From Balneola sp. MJW-20 (GTDB lineage: Bacteria; Bacteroidota; Rhodothermia; Balneolales; Balneolaceae), in the NCBI RefSeq assembly GCF_040811775.1, contig NZ_JBFNXW010000002.1:124001-188000 (forward strand): DNA of 64,000 nt. Reading direction: 5' to 3'. The notes under the pieces were generated by a model. It searched no databases and was not told the origin of the DNA. It saw only the letters and a list, made by a program, of their open reading frames with translations. A program made the position numbers and the translations under genes. Positions 27,629 to 36,510 of the stretch are shown piece by piece. Within the stretch, counting starts at the first letter, position 1; each line of letters begins with the position of its first letter.

Positions 27629-29416
27629 TTATAGTATCTTTTTTTCTATTTGCCGGGACACAAGCTGAAACAATATGTTCAGGACCCTTACGGACTGGGA
27701 TTTATGATGCTTATACAGATCATCCAGGTCGATAAGTGTATCTCCGTATCCGGTTAGTGACTCTTTTTGAAGTGCATTAATAAAACCGGTGTATATATCT
27801 TCCTTTTCCATTTCATCAATGAGCCCTTCCTTAAGCAGGAACTCGTCAATGTCGATCCTGAATACCAGAGGACGGGTGACCAGAGTAACTAAACTACCTA
27901 TCTGTTTTCGGTTGTATACAATCGTAACATACCTTTTTCCGCTCAACTTATAATCAATTCCACTTCCCGTCGCCCATTTAGATTGACGATATATTTTAAG
28001 TGCTTTCTTGAATTCACCCTTCCGGTCATTCTTATGAACGATATCTGTGAATACATCCAATGGTTCCCGAAAATCTTTTTCAACGGTGAGTCGGGCAACC
28101 CGAAGTATGTCCCATACAGGTTTTAATTCACTACGAGTTAATACCCCTTTTGAGTCTTCTTCGGTATCCAGCAATTCGAAGAAAATGTCAAAAAAAGCAG
28201 AAATATTTGCTTTCAGTTGGTCAATATTGGGAGTACGATTATAAAGTTTATCGATGAATGGGATCTGATCAAGATACTCCCAGTTCTCAATATTCTTGAT
28301 GGTAGTTGGAGTGGGTGATTTTACAAAGAAATTGAAAATCTCAGGCCAGGCTACCTGCATGCATATCAAGGCATACAGAATTTTTCGATTCTTTGCTGAA
28401 TCCTTAGTATCAATGGTGGAATATTCTTTTCTGATTATTCTAATCAAGCGCACATAATTAATGACTCTTTTGATTGATCTAGGATTACGTCCGACTGTTA
28501 CCGTTGTGATCTCTTCATAGAAATTAAGTTCTCTGTCTGTTACTTTGAAGTTGGCATTAGCAAGTAGCTGCTTAATATAATTACCCAGATTATAACTGGT
28601 AGAAGGCATCGTAAATGGTAGCTGGATGATCTTATCAAAAAATGATTTCCCGCTAAGCTTTTGAAGATCGACTCCGAATTTTTCAGCCATTCCTCTTTGT
28701 ACTACTTCGTAGTCTACAGCCAGCATGAATACACAATTTTCAACATCCAGGAAGTTTTTCAGTGATTCCAGTAATTCGAGTGCTTTGATCGGCTTAACCC
28801 GGTCCAGGTCATCAATGAAAAATACGATCCGGTCAATGGGTTTCCCGTCAATTGTGCAGTTGGTAATGATATGATCGATCAAATTCCGGAAATCCGTTTT
28901 AAAAGACAGCATCAGCTGAGAGATATCTTCGAATTGGACATTATCAGGGTCCGGTTTATTCATGGCACCGGCATTCATACTTACTCCAAATGCACTGAAT
29001 TGAGTGGATTTCAGCACCTTTCCAATAGCTTTAGAGGTTTTTTCCATCAACCCTTTATCATCACTGATATCAAATTGCTTACGTAAGCGGTTTAGGATAC
29101 CTCGTATAGCTGCTATACCAAGATATTCATCCTGTCCGAATAGAGAATAGTGCCAGGTATTGAAATCGATCAGGCCATATTGCTTATCACCACTGGCTTT
29201 TAAGAATGCCTGGACCATATTGAGCATACTGGTTTTGCCCATTCCCCAGTCACCCTGAATGCCGATGGTCATAGGTGTATCACAAACTTTAATGAATTCA
29301 GCAAGCGCCATTGCATAATCGCGCGTGTTCAGTACATCATGAGTTTCAATACTATTAGAAAGTCGTTCAATATCTCTATCTGAAAAGTTAACAGGAGTGT
29401 CGTTGTAATTAGCCAT
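27629..29416 (-). CDS. KAP-family P-loop NTPase
   Basis: The start is taken at the ATG at 29416 (595 residues), as the 21 residues before it are unlike the family. Walker A 'GIQGDWGMGKTSML' lies near 50-63 and Walker B 'IVFFIDDLDRV' near 200; both are typical of KAP ATPases. Members include phage-exclusion proteins such as PifA and many membrane-associated defence NTPases. Unlike many KAP proteins it shows no obvious inserted membrane helices. It lies in the accessory region and is divergent from the potassium channel. Confidence 0.8.
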   Translation of the reverse strand: MANYNDTPVNFSDRDIERLSNSIETHDVLNTRDYAMALAEFIKVCDTPMTIGIQGDWGMGKTSMLNMVQAFLKASGDKQYGLIDFNTWHYSLFGQDEYLGIAAIRGILNRLRKQFDISDDKGLMEKTSKAIGKVLKSTQFSAFGVSMNAGAMNKPDPDNVQFEDISQLMLSFKTDFRNLIDHIITNCTIDGKPIDRIVFFIDDLDRVKPIKALELLESLKNFLDVENCVFMLAVDYEVVQRGMAEKFGVDLQKLSGKSFFDKIIQLPFTMPSTSYNLGNYIKQLLANANFKVTDRELNFYEEITTVTVGRNPRSIKRVINYVRLIRIIRKEYSTIDTKDSAKNRKILYALICMQVAWPEIFNFFVKSPTPTTIKNIENWEYLDQIPFIDKLYNRTPNIDQLKANISAFFDIFFELLDTEEDSKGVLTRSELKPVWDILRVARLTVEKDFREPLDVFTDIVHKNDRKGEFKKALKIYRQSKWATGSGIDYKLSGKRYVTIVYNRKQIGSLVTLVTRPLVFRIDIDEFLLKEGLIDEMEKEDIYTGFINALQKESLTGYGDTLIDLDDLYKHHKSQSVRVLNILFQLVSRQIEKKIL

Positions 29417-29595
29417 CGTATAATTATTCTCAATATTAAAAACTGTTTTGAAGAACCAATTAGCTAATGTGAAAGTCAAGTAGAATACTTATCAGATAAT
29501 TAATTATCAGTTTCATTCTTTTTGCTTTGTGCATTCAAACTTGAAAATTATACTGAGACCCCCTTTTTTAATTCTTTAAATTAAATGCATACTGC

Positions 29596-30321
29596 ATGGC
29601 TGATACCACTTTTCATTTACATCTTAGGGAAATCGTAGATTCAACTGAGACCCGGAGGGGACAGGTCTTCAATTATTCCATTCAGACCCTGATCGTTTAT
29701 TCCCTGATCACTTTCTCTATCTCTACTATACCCGATCTGAGTTCTGCTTCACAGGAATTTTTAAGGTGGTCAAGAATAGTAACTACCTCCATTTTTAGTG
29801 TCGAATATCTACTCAGGATCATCGTAGCACCAAGGAAGAGGGATTATATTTTTAGCTTTTACGGGATCATTGATCTCCTGGCGATCCTTCCGTTCTACCT
29901 GACCCTTGCGGTTGATCTCAGGGCCTTTCGTATCGTCCGGCTTTTACGGCTTTTTCGTCTGCTCAAGATCGTCAGGTATAGCAATGCGATAAGGCGTTTC
30001 AGAAGAGCTTTTACCGAGATAAAGGAGGAGCTGATCATATTTTTTACGGCAACCATGTTCCTTATTTATATAGCAGCTGTAGGGATCTACTATTTCGAAA
30101 ATCCGGTACAGCCCGAAGAGTTTAAATCTGTATTTCATAGTCTCTGGTGGGCTGTAGCTACACTTACAACAGTAGGCTACGGCGATGTATATCCGGTAAC
30201 TTTAGGAGGAAGGCTCTTCACATTTGTCATTCTTATGCTCGGACTGGGTGTGGTATCAGTGCCTGCCGGACTGTTATCCTCAGCTCTGGAAAAGGCAAGT
30301 AAAACGATAAGACAGCGATAA
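29596..30321 (+). CDS. Voltage-gated potassium channel (Kv type)
   Basis: A 241-residue six-helix channel. S1 is at about 30-50, S2 and S3 at about 65-105. S4 carries regularly spaced Arg (FRIVRLLRLFRLLKIVRY, about 110-130). The pore loop has the selectivity filter TVGYGD (about 191-196) between S5 and S6. It is a full-length minimal Kv channel without the C-terminal cytoplasmic domain. The next gene, a WYL regulator, starts one base after its stop. Confidence 0.9.
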   Translation: MADTTFHLHLREIVDSTETRRGQVFNYSIQTLIVYSLITFSISTIPDLSSASQEFLRWSRIVTTSIFSVEYLLRIIVAPRKRDYIFSFYGIIDLLAILPFYLTLAVDLRAFRIVRLLRLFRLLKIVRYSNAIRRFRRAFTEIKEELIIFFTATMFLIYIAAVGIYYFENPVQPEEFKSVFHSLWWAVATLTTVGYGDVYPVTLGGRLFTFVILMLGLGVVSVPAGLLSSALEKASKTIRQR

Positions 30322-30322
30322 A

Positions 30323-31246
30323 ATGTCCAAAACGAAGTCAAGAATATTCCGGATATGCATGCTATATAAGCTGCTCAAGGAAAAGAGAAAGTTTAATGGA
30401 AACACTGTTCATGAAATTTTAAGAGAGGAGTACAATCAACTTGATATGGAATATGAACAGGTTAACAGAGATACAATTAATAAGGATCTTCGTCTGCTGA
30501 GGGATCTTGGAGTGAATAATTCCTATAACGACAGTAAACATCAATACGAATTAATTCCCGGTTTACAAGATGAATTCTGGTATGGATTTTTTGAGACCGT
30601 GTATCAGTCGGCATGGTTAAATATGGATGACGATCACCCGAAAAATCCTAAAAAATATATTGAATTCCATAAAGGCCGGAAGTATGAAGGAAACGAAGTA
30701 TTCAGGAGTCTGATGAATGCTATCGTGGAAAAAAAAGAAGTGACTTTTATATATAATAAATACAATGCTCCCTCTGAGAACAGGGTTGTTGATCCCTATC
30801 TGATGAAGGAGTATGAAGGTGACTGGTATCTGATCGGATGGGATAATCACAGAAATGCGAACAGGACCTTTGCGCTGGACCGTATCAGTTCAGTAGATAT
30901 GCGCCGCCCTATTGAAACTCTGCGGTATTCCGATCCTCATGAGCTGTTCAAAAATGTGATTGGGGTACATCTGCCTGGAGATAATGATGACAAAACAATC
31001 CGGAATTGTCGCATCTGGTTCGAAGAAAAGATTGCCCCTTATATTGAAAATGAACCCTTGCATTCTTCGCAACAAAGGGTTCATGACGAAATGGGGGGAA
31101 CGGTCTTTGAGTATGAGCTGATCTGGACCCAGGACCTTAAGAATCGTTTGATGAAATATGGAAGTCAGGTTGAAATATTGGTCCCTGATGTGTGGAGACA
31201 GATCATGATGGATGAATTTCAGCGATCCTTAAAAAGTTATAATTAA
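30323..31246 (+). CDS. WYL-domain transcriptional regulator
   Basis: A 307-residue protein. The N-terminal ~75 residues form a winged-helix-like region (RICMLYKLLKEKRKFNGNTV, 'INKDLRLLRDLGV'). The WYL domain follows at ~125-215 with 'DWYLIGWDNH' and 'FALDRISSVDM', and a C-terminal extension. WYL regulators bind nucleic-acid ligands and often control defence genes. One base separates it from the channel gene, so it may regulate that unit or nearby defence genes, possibly through the dyad seen at sites A-D; that link is speculative. Confidence 0.85.
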   Translation: MSKTKSRIFRICMLYKLLKEKRKFNGNTVHEILREEYNQLDMEYEQVNRDTINKDLRLLRDLGVNNSYNDSKHQYELIPGLQDEFWYGFFETVYQSAWLNMDDDHPKNPKKYIEFHKGRKYEGNEVFRSLMNAIVEKKEVTFIYNKYNAPSENRVVDPYLMKEYEGDWYLIGWDNHRNANRTFALDRISSVDMRRPIETLRYSDPHELFKNVIGVHLPGDNDDKTIRNCRIWFEEKIAPYIENEPLHSSQQRVHDEMGGTVFEYELIWTQDLKNRLMKYGSQVEILVPDVWRQIMMDEFQRSLKSYN

Positions 31247-31309
31247 GTGTGCGTGGTTAATTCAGGCACCCTTACCTTACCTTTTTAGCTCAATCAAGCA
31301 GGGGTATAT

Positions 31310-33298
31310 ATGACTGATAATTTTGACATCTGGGACGACAGGGCGCACCGGTATCTCACCAAATCACGGTTTATTCACGCACTCGACTGTCCGACCAAAC
31401 TCTATTACAAAGAAAACGAGGAATATGTAAGTGCGGAAGAGGATAATGAATTCCTGAAGACCCTTGCGGAGGGGGGTATGCAGGTCGGGGAGCTGGCCCA
31501 GTTATATTTTCCGGAAGGAACACTGATCAAAGGAAAGGGACGGTATAAGACCATCAGCAGTGCCCAGACAGCGGACTACCTGACGGACGAAAAAGTAACC
31601 CTATTTGAAGCAGCTTTCATGTATGAGCACTGTTACGTGCTGGCTGATATTGTTGTGAAGGATGGAAATAAGGTCGACCTGATCGAGGTGAAGAGTAAGT
31701 CATGGGGAAAAAAAGAAGAAGACGAAACGATGCTGACTAATGCCAGTACAGTTCGTGGCCCATGGCAGAAATACCTGTATGATATTGCCTTTCAGACCTG
31801 GGTGTTCAAACAGGTGAACCCGGAGATGGAGGTCACCCCTTATCTGTACCTGATCGATAAGGAACGTGCTGCAACCGTTGAGGGACTGCATCAGTATTTC
31901 AAAATCGTGAAAGACATGGATGGTCGGAGCGAGATCGAGCTTACCGAAGAGAAGCCGGATCTGGACCTCGGGGACCCAATCATGAAGAAGATCGATGTGT
32001 CTGAGGAGGTAAACCTGATCCTGGAAGGAAAGGGTAGGGAGCCGGAATCAGAACTGGAGGCACAGGGATTCGATGCCTGGGTCAGGGGACTGATGGAACT
32101 TTATGTAGAGAATAAAAAGTATCCGACTGAGATCGGAGCGAAGTGTAAGAACTGTGAGCATCGTGTGCCAGCGGACAAGCTGAACGGTAAGACCTGCGGC
32201 TTCAGGGAGTGCTGGTCCGAAAAACTGGGATGGTCCGAAGACGACTTCAACGAACCGGCCGCCTTTGATGTATGGTTCGCGGATGCCGGAAAATACATGG
32301 AGGATGAGATCTACAAGATGAAGGAACTCACTCCGGAATACTATGGGGTTGATGAGTCGGACCTCTACTCCAGACCAAAATGGGATAATGGTTATAAAGA
32401 CCGACAAGTCGTACAGATCATGAAGCAGACCGGTCGGCATGAAGCGGATGAGGTGATCCTGCCGGGCCTTTATGAGGAAATGAAGTCCTGGACCTATCCG
32501 CTGAATTTTATTGACTTCGAGGGCATTGCCCCTGCTATTCCTTTTCATAAGGGAGCGTATCCGTATAAAAAGACGCCCTTTCAGTTCTCGGTCCATAAGG
32601 TCCATGAGAACGGAAGCGTGGAGCATGCTGCAGAATGGGTCGAAAAGGAGAAAGGAGCGTATCCCTGCTTTACTTTTGTCCGGAAGCTGAAGGAGGTCCT
32701 TGATCAGGACGAAGGAAGCGTATTCATGTACCATCATTACGAGCGAAGCACGCTCAGGGATGTAAGAGATGCTCTGGAAAGATCGGAAGAACCGGACAGG
32801 GAAGAGCTTATTGACTGGATCAATACGCTGGTCACGGAGGGCTCACCACGGTACATGATCGACCAGCAGCAGCTGGTGAGATACTATCATTACTCCGTAC
32901 ATATGGGGAAATCGATCAGCATCAAGGATGTCCTGCCGGCCATTCTGCAGGAGAGTGAGGTGCTCAAGGATATCTATTCACAGCCCTACAATGGACTCAG
33001 TATTAAAGACACGGTACTGTATCAGGAAGACGGATCCGGAAAAGTGATCAATCCTTACAAACAGCTGCCGGAAGTCGGATACGGTATCCCGGATGTGATG
33101 CACGAGGATGAAGTGAAATTTGAAGGAAGTGAGCGGATCGTCGACGGGGGAGCAGCCATGATGGCCTGGGCCCGTATGCAGTTTCCGGATGTGTCAGAAG
33201 CAGAACGGGAAGCCGTGTTCAAGTCCCTCTTACAATACTGTGAGCTGGACACGCTGGCGATGGTGATGATTTATCAGCATTGGAAATCAAAAAAATAA
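31310..33298 (+). CDS. DUF2779 protein with Cas4-like nuclease domain
   Basis: A 662-residue protein. The N-terminal half has PD-(D/E)XK/Cas4-like features: 'ALDCPTKLYY' near 25, Asp/Glu...'VDLIEVKSKSW' near 125, and a Cys cluster 'CKNCEHR...CGFRECW' near 280-300 that may bind an iron-sulfur cluster. The C-terminal half contains 'LNFIDFEGIAPAIP', the DUF2779 signature with an RNase H/DnaQ-like acidic motif. Many family members sit in mobile or defence regions. Function is inferred as DNA processing. Confidence 0.75.
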   Translation: MTDNFDIWDDRAHRYLTKSRFIHALDCPTKLYYKENEEYVSAEEDNEFLKTLAEGGMQVGELAQLYFPEGTLIKGKGRYKTISSAQTADYLTDEKVTLFEAAFMYEHCYVLADIVVKDGNKVDLIEVKSKSWGKKEEDETMLTNASTVRGPWQKYLYDIAFQTWVFKQVNPEMEVTPYLYLIDKERAATVEGLHQYFKIVKDMDGRSEIELTEEKPDLDLGDPIMKKIDVSEEVNLILEGKGREPESELEAQGFDAWVRGLMELYVENKKYPTEIGAKCKNCEHRVPADKLNGKTCGFRECWSEKLGWSEDDFNEPAAFDVWFADAGKYMEDEIYKMKELTPEYYGVDESDLYSRPKWDNGYKDRQVVQIMKQTGRHEADEVILPGLYEEMKSWTYPLNFIDFEGIAPAIPFHKGAYPYKKTPFQFSVHKVHENGSVEHAAEWVEKEKGAYPCFTFVRKLKEVLDQDEGSVFMYHHYERSTLRDVRDALERSEEPDREELIDWINTLVTEGSPRYMIDQQQLVRYYHYSVHMGKSISIKDVLPAILQESEVLKDIYSQPYNGLSIKDTVLYQEDGSGKVINPYKQLPEVGYGIPDVMHEDEVKFEGSERIVDGGAAMMAWARMQFPDVSEAEREAVFKSLLQYCELDTLAMVMIYQHWKSKK

Positions 33299-33302
33299 TT
33301 AC

Positions 33303-33770
33303 ATGGACTTAGTAAAAAACTACTCTGAATTAATCGTAAATCTTAAATCGAAATTTAAGAATGCGACAATAGAGGCCTCATCAAGGAGAATCTTCTTATC
33401 TGAAATCGGAAAATTTCCAGGTGTATATATAATTTCGAAAGAAACAGAAGTGATTTATATAGGTAGTTCAGGGAAATTAGACAGCGATTTGAATTTTGGA
33501 ACGTCAAATGTTAGATCCAGAATATCGAATTCATATACACCATATAAACTTTACGGAGAAGACTTCTTATTCAACCCAGTCGGAAAAATTAAGGGTACAA
33601 ATAAGCCTGAAAAATATTTAGATAAGTACCTGTTGCAAGAATTAGAGTTTACTTGTTTTGATCTTACCCCAGATGAACACGTTATAATCCCATCAGCTTT
33701 GGAGCATCTATTGATTCAGTCTTATATCAATGAACTACATAGATTGCCTATTGTTAATCAGAAGATCTAA
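33303..33770 (+). CDS. GIY-YIG-type nuclease-like protein
   Basis: A 155-residue protein four bases after the DUF2779 gene. It has a GIY-YIG core: 'GVYIISKETEVIYIGSSG' (about 38-56) and the downstream Arg in 'VRSRISN'. The catalytic Glu could be in 'ALEHLLIQSYI'. AT content is much higher than in the genes on either side, together with the next gene, which suggests a separate acquisition. Confidence 0.72.
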   Translation: MDLVKNYSELIVNLKSKFKNATIEASSRRIFLSEIGKFPGVYIISKETEVIYIGSSGKLDSDLNFGTSNVRSRISNSYTPYKLYGEDFLFNPVGKIKGTNKPEKYLDKYLLQELEFTCFDLTPDEHVIIPSALEHLLIQSYINELHRLPIVNQKI

Positions 33771-33800
33771 AGTTCTAATTTTAATTTAAAATAATAACGT

Positions 33801-34103
33801 ATGGATACTATCAGACTTGAATACACTGACGATGACACATATATAAGAATCATCAATCCTGAAAGTGATCATCATAATATTGGATACATTTCGAAGAGCG
33901 GCCAAATATCAATTAAATCTCAACTCTATGAAATGATATCTTCTGAAATATATTCCAAATTTGAGTGGGAGAAGGGAGCTGGAATGCATGGTGGTAGTGG
34001 TTATCATTCTCACACAACGAATTGCGATGATTTAGCAGATGCTATTCAGTTTCTAAGAGAAGTATTTAATTCTAATAATATCAGAGGGGTTTTTAATCTA
34101 TAA
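33801..34103 (+). CDS. Small hypothetical protein, 100 residues
   Basis: AT-rich, 30 bp after the GIY-YIG gene. The sequence has 'DSDHHNIGYISKSGQ'-like features near 20-35 and a His/Gly/Ser-rich patch 'GMHGGSGYHSHTTNC' (about 60-75) that could bind a metal. No family recognised. It is probably inserted with the GIY-YIG gene as a pair. Confidence 0.6.
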   Translation: MDTIRLEYTDDDTYIRIINPESDHHNIGYISKSGQISIKSQLYEMISSEIYSKFEWEKGAGMHGGSGYHSHTTNCDDLADAIQFLREVFNSNNIRGVFNL

Positions 34104-34107
34104 GGAT

Positions 34108-34563
34108 ATGATAATTTACATCGACCTCGACGGCGTGATTGCCGACTTCGACAAAGCTAGGGAGACGCATCCCTTATCGAAGCAGACGCCTTATAAAGGC
34201 CGGCCGGATAAGCTGCCAGGGATCTACGAGGACCTTGATCCCATTCCGGGTAGTATAGAGGCGGTGAACTCCTTACTGGAGGATGAGCGTTTTGAGGTTT
34301 TCATCCTGTCATCTGCTCCATGGGATAATCCGGATGCCTGGACCCATAAGCGGTTGTGGGTGGAAAAGTATTTCGGGGCCGCCGTCCGCAATAAGCTGAT
34401 CCTGTCCAAGAGAAAGGATCTCCTCCGCGGCGATATCCTGATCGACGATCTTCCCTGGAATGGTGCTCGTGACTTTCAGGGGCTATGGATCCGGTTCGGA
34501 TCGGAAGAATACCCGGACTGGTCCGCCGTGCTGCCGGTACTGGAGGAGCAGGTCCATGCCTGA
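34108..34563 (+). CDS. 5'(3')-deoxyribonucleotidase-like HAD phosphatase
   Basis: A 151-residue protein. Motif I 'YIDLDGVIADFD' (Asp6, Asp8), motif II 'FILSSAPWDN', motif III Lys in 'KDLLRGDILIDD' with the acidic pair in 'LIDDLPWNG'. This is the layout of the NT5C family. It overlaps the following gene by 8 bp (ATGCCTGA). Confidence 0.82.
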   Translation: MIIYIDLDGVIADFDKARETHPLSKQTPYKGRPDKLPGIYEDLDPIPGSIEAVNSLLEDERFEVFILSSAPWDNPDAWTHKRLWVEKYFGAAVRNKLILSKRKDLLRGDILIDDLPWNGARDFQGLWIRFGSEEYPDWSAVLPVLEEQVHA

Positions 34564-34969
34564 CCGGTTATCCCATGGAAGAGGAATAGCACTCCTGCGA
34601 AAATACGATTTCGACTACCGGCCCGTACATGATATCCAGAGCCTGTACGTGGAATGGGAAGACTTGGGTGACATACTTCATATTATTCGAAGACGAAAAC
34701 GCTGCTATGTGACTGAAATGGTCATGTTGGAAGGAGATTACCGGCTTCGATACTTCACCCTGAACGAACAATGCCGTTTCCTTCTGAAAGAGGATGTCAG
34801 CCCGGACAATCACCCGCATGTTGAAGATCATATACCTGAAGGAACCGTTTTGTCTTTTCATGAAGGACCGCATCACGGAGTGATCGATTTTGACCAGGGT
34901 ATTCCGCTGGCATTCAAGGACAAGTTCTACCAGGTGGATTATGATTTCATACAGCTGATCAGCAGATAA
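34556..34969 (+). CDS. Hypothetical protein coupled to the nucleotidase
   Basis: A 137-residue protein from the ATG at 34556, inside the end of the nucleotidase frame; longer upstream starts would overlap it by over 100 bp and are unlikely. Mixed alpha/beta composition with 'HGRGIALLRKYDFDYRPVHD' and 'SFHEGPHHGVIDFDQG'. No family recognised. Confidence 0.65.
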   Translation: MPDRLSHGRGIALLRKYDFDYRPVHDIQSLYVEWEDLGDILHIIRRRKRCYVTEMVMLEGDYRLRYFTLNEQCRFLLKEDVSPDNHPHVEDHIPEGTVLSFHEGPHHGVIDFDQGIPLAFKDKFYQVDYDFIQLISR

Positions 34970-35043
34970 ATGGTATGCGGATGGTAGATCTGCGATGGAC
35001 CGAACGGCGAAGATTAGATTGAATTACGATTAAACGAAACAGG

Positions 35044-35748
35044 TTAGTCTAATTTGACATCAACCCTCACAAACGGATGATCACTCAGCCTGTTCTTTCT
35101 TACTTTATCATGCTGAACAGAAGCATCAATCTCCAAGGAAGTGATAAGATCATTTGAATGGATCATATGCTGCACAGTGTCCGTGCGTTCGGAGGTAGGC
35201 CAGCAGAGGTCATTATCCTTTGCAAATTGTTTGACCTTATTATAGGCTTTATTCTTGTTGGCCCACCCTTTCCGGAGGTTCAGGTCGCCTCCGATAATAA
35301 AGCCCTCGTCAGCCAAGGACTCAAATTGTGACAGTTGCTCCTGAAGACGGTCTGAGTAGGTCAGATCGCTGTCTTTTTTCCAACGGTCCTTGATGGTGAT
35401 CACATTTCCATACAACAGGAATTTTTGGTTCCCATTGGTGATCTCACACAGGACCCCGTTTATGGGCTCAGTAATGGTCCGCTGCCTGGCCGGTACCCGG
35501 CTATACACCCCAACCTGGTAGTAGGCATTGGGCTTATTATAGTTTCTGCTTTTATTTATATAAGGACTTTCATCACTGTAGAAAGCAAAATAGCCATCCA
35601 GTGTCAAAGCAGCATTGGTCTCGCAAAGGATGTAGATATCACAATCCTGCTCTTTCAGGTATTCTTTGATCCGGATGAAGCGCTGATTCTGAGATAGCTT
35701 CCCCTCATAGTATTCCGGATGATCAATATTCCAGAGGCCGATCTTCAT
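35044..35748 (-). CDS. Endonuclease/exonuclease/phosphatase (EEP) family protein
   Basis: The start is at the ATG at 35748 (234 residues), which begins the family strand 'MKIGLWNIDHPEYYEGK'. EEP motifs: Asn in 'LWNI', Glu in 'IYILCETNAAL', 'GGDLNLRKGW' and the C-terminal 'LSDHPFVRVDV' (Asp-His pair). All catalytic positions of the DNase I/AP-endonuclease fold appear present. It is a single gene facing away from element B. Confidence 0.82.
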   Translation of the reverse strand: MKIGLWNIDHPEYYEGKLSQNQRFIRIKEYLKEQDCDIYILCETNAALTLDGYFAFYSDESPYINKSRNYNKPNAYYQVGVYSRVPARQRTITEPINGVLCEITNGNQKFLLYGNVITIKDRWKKDSDLTYSDRLQEQLSQFESLADEGFIIGGDLNLRKGWANKNKAYNKVKQFAKDNDLCWPTSERTDTVQHMIHSNDLITSLEIDASVQHDKVRKNRLSDHPFVRVDVKLD

Positions 35749-35831
35749 ATCATTATTCAGCTTTGCATTCAGTTGTACTGACAAATACAAGAAGTACCTA
35801 TCTAATGCAAAAATAAAAGATAATCTGCCTA

Positions 35832-35865
35832 TGACACGCCATGTCACCCCTCGCCGCTATATTGC
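35832..35865 (+). promoter_or_regulatory. Dyad TGACA-N5-TGTCA with TATATTGC box (site B)
   Basis: TGACACGCCATGTCACCCC (35832-35850), seven bases, TATATTGC (35858-35865). It is nearly identical to site A, and lies upstream of the second copy of the small transcript unit. Confidence 0.65.
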
Positions 35866-35977
35866 TCTCGTTGTGTTAAATGTTGGTTGTTTCATGGTGT
35901 ACATACGTTGGTTAAGAGAGCGAAAAGGCCCCGAGTTTTGTAGGTAATGGGACAGGATGAGGGGCCCTTTTTCGGCA
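35866..35977 (+). ncRNA. Candidate small transcript, copy B
   Basis: Second copy of the element at 26611. The short frame starts at the ATG at 35894 and ends at TAA 35945-35947 (17 residues, in the same frame as copy A). The stem AAAAGGCCCC/GGGGCC(C)TTTT and its loop are identical to copy A. Copies A and B bracket a ~9.2-kb accessory block. Confidence 0.5.
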
Positions 35978-35981
35978 AACT

Positions 35982-36020
35982 TGAAATGTGAAATGTGAAA
36001 TGTGAAAAGGGAAATGACAG
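35982..36020. repeat. TGAAATG heptamer repeat
   Basis: Three perfect TGAAATG units and a TGAAAAG variant directly follow element B. The same phrase follows element A (26731-26750) in a less repeated form, and recurs in the repeats flanking the ScyD-type gene. Confidence 0.75.
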
Positions 36021-36099
36021 TCTTTGTCCTGTTAAGTACTCCGGATCTTTTAGGATTACAGGATATAAATAAAATCATAAGCTAAATAACCTGATTAAT

Positions 36100-36375
36100 G
36101 TGACCAAAACGAGAAAAAACGATAGGAAGAAACCTGAGATTCGCATACGGCATATTCAGGGCGGGATGATGGAGACCATGAAAACGGGGGTGTATCCGGA
36201 TTACTATCTGGTGCGGTCACGGAAGTATGAAAAATCCTGGAAGGTCAAAGAGCTGCCGGCTGAGCTGAAGTTCAAAGGCAAGGTAGTCTACTCCATAGAG
36301 CATGAATTCGAAGTATACGACGGCGAGGGCAGGCCCATGGAGGATATTGAGTTATCGATGGAAATGAGGGATTGA
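36100..36375 (+). CDS. Small hypothetical protein, 91 residues
   Basis: GTG start at 36100. The N-terminus is very basic (TKTRKNDRKKPEIRIRH) and is followed by a small beta-rich domain (VYPDYYLVRSRKYEKSW...) with an acidic C-terminus. It could bind nucleic acid. No family recognised. Confidence 0.6.
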   Translation: MTKTRKNDRKKPEIRIRHIQGGMMETMKTGVYPDYYLVRSRKYEKSWKVKELPAELKFKGKVVYSIEHEFEVYDGEGRPMEDIELSMEMRD

Positions 36376-36510
36376 TGTGCGATGGATGGACTCACCAGGG
36401 ATCTGAGGTTCGAAGCGAATGATGAAAAGCGAAGCACCGCCAATGATGGTTCCGCTTCTGTGGTATTATAAATTTTATCCGGCCCTGACGGGAATTCCGG
36501 GCAATGAAGG

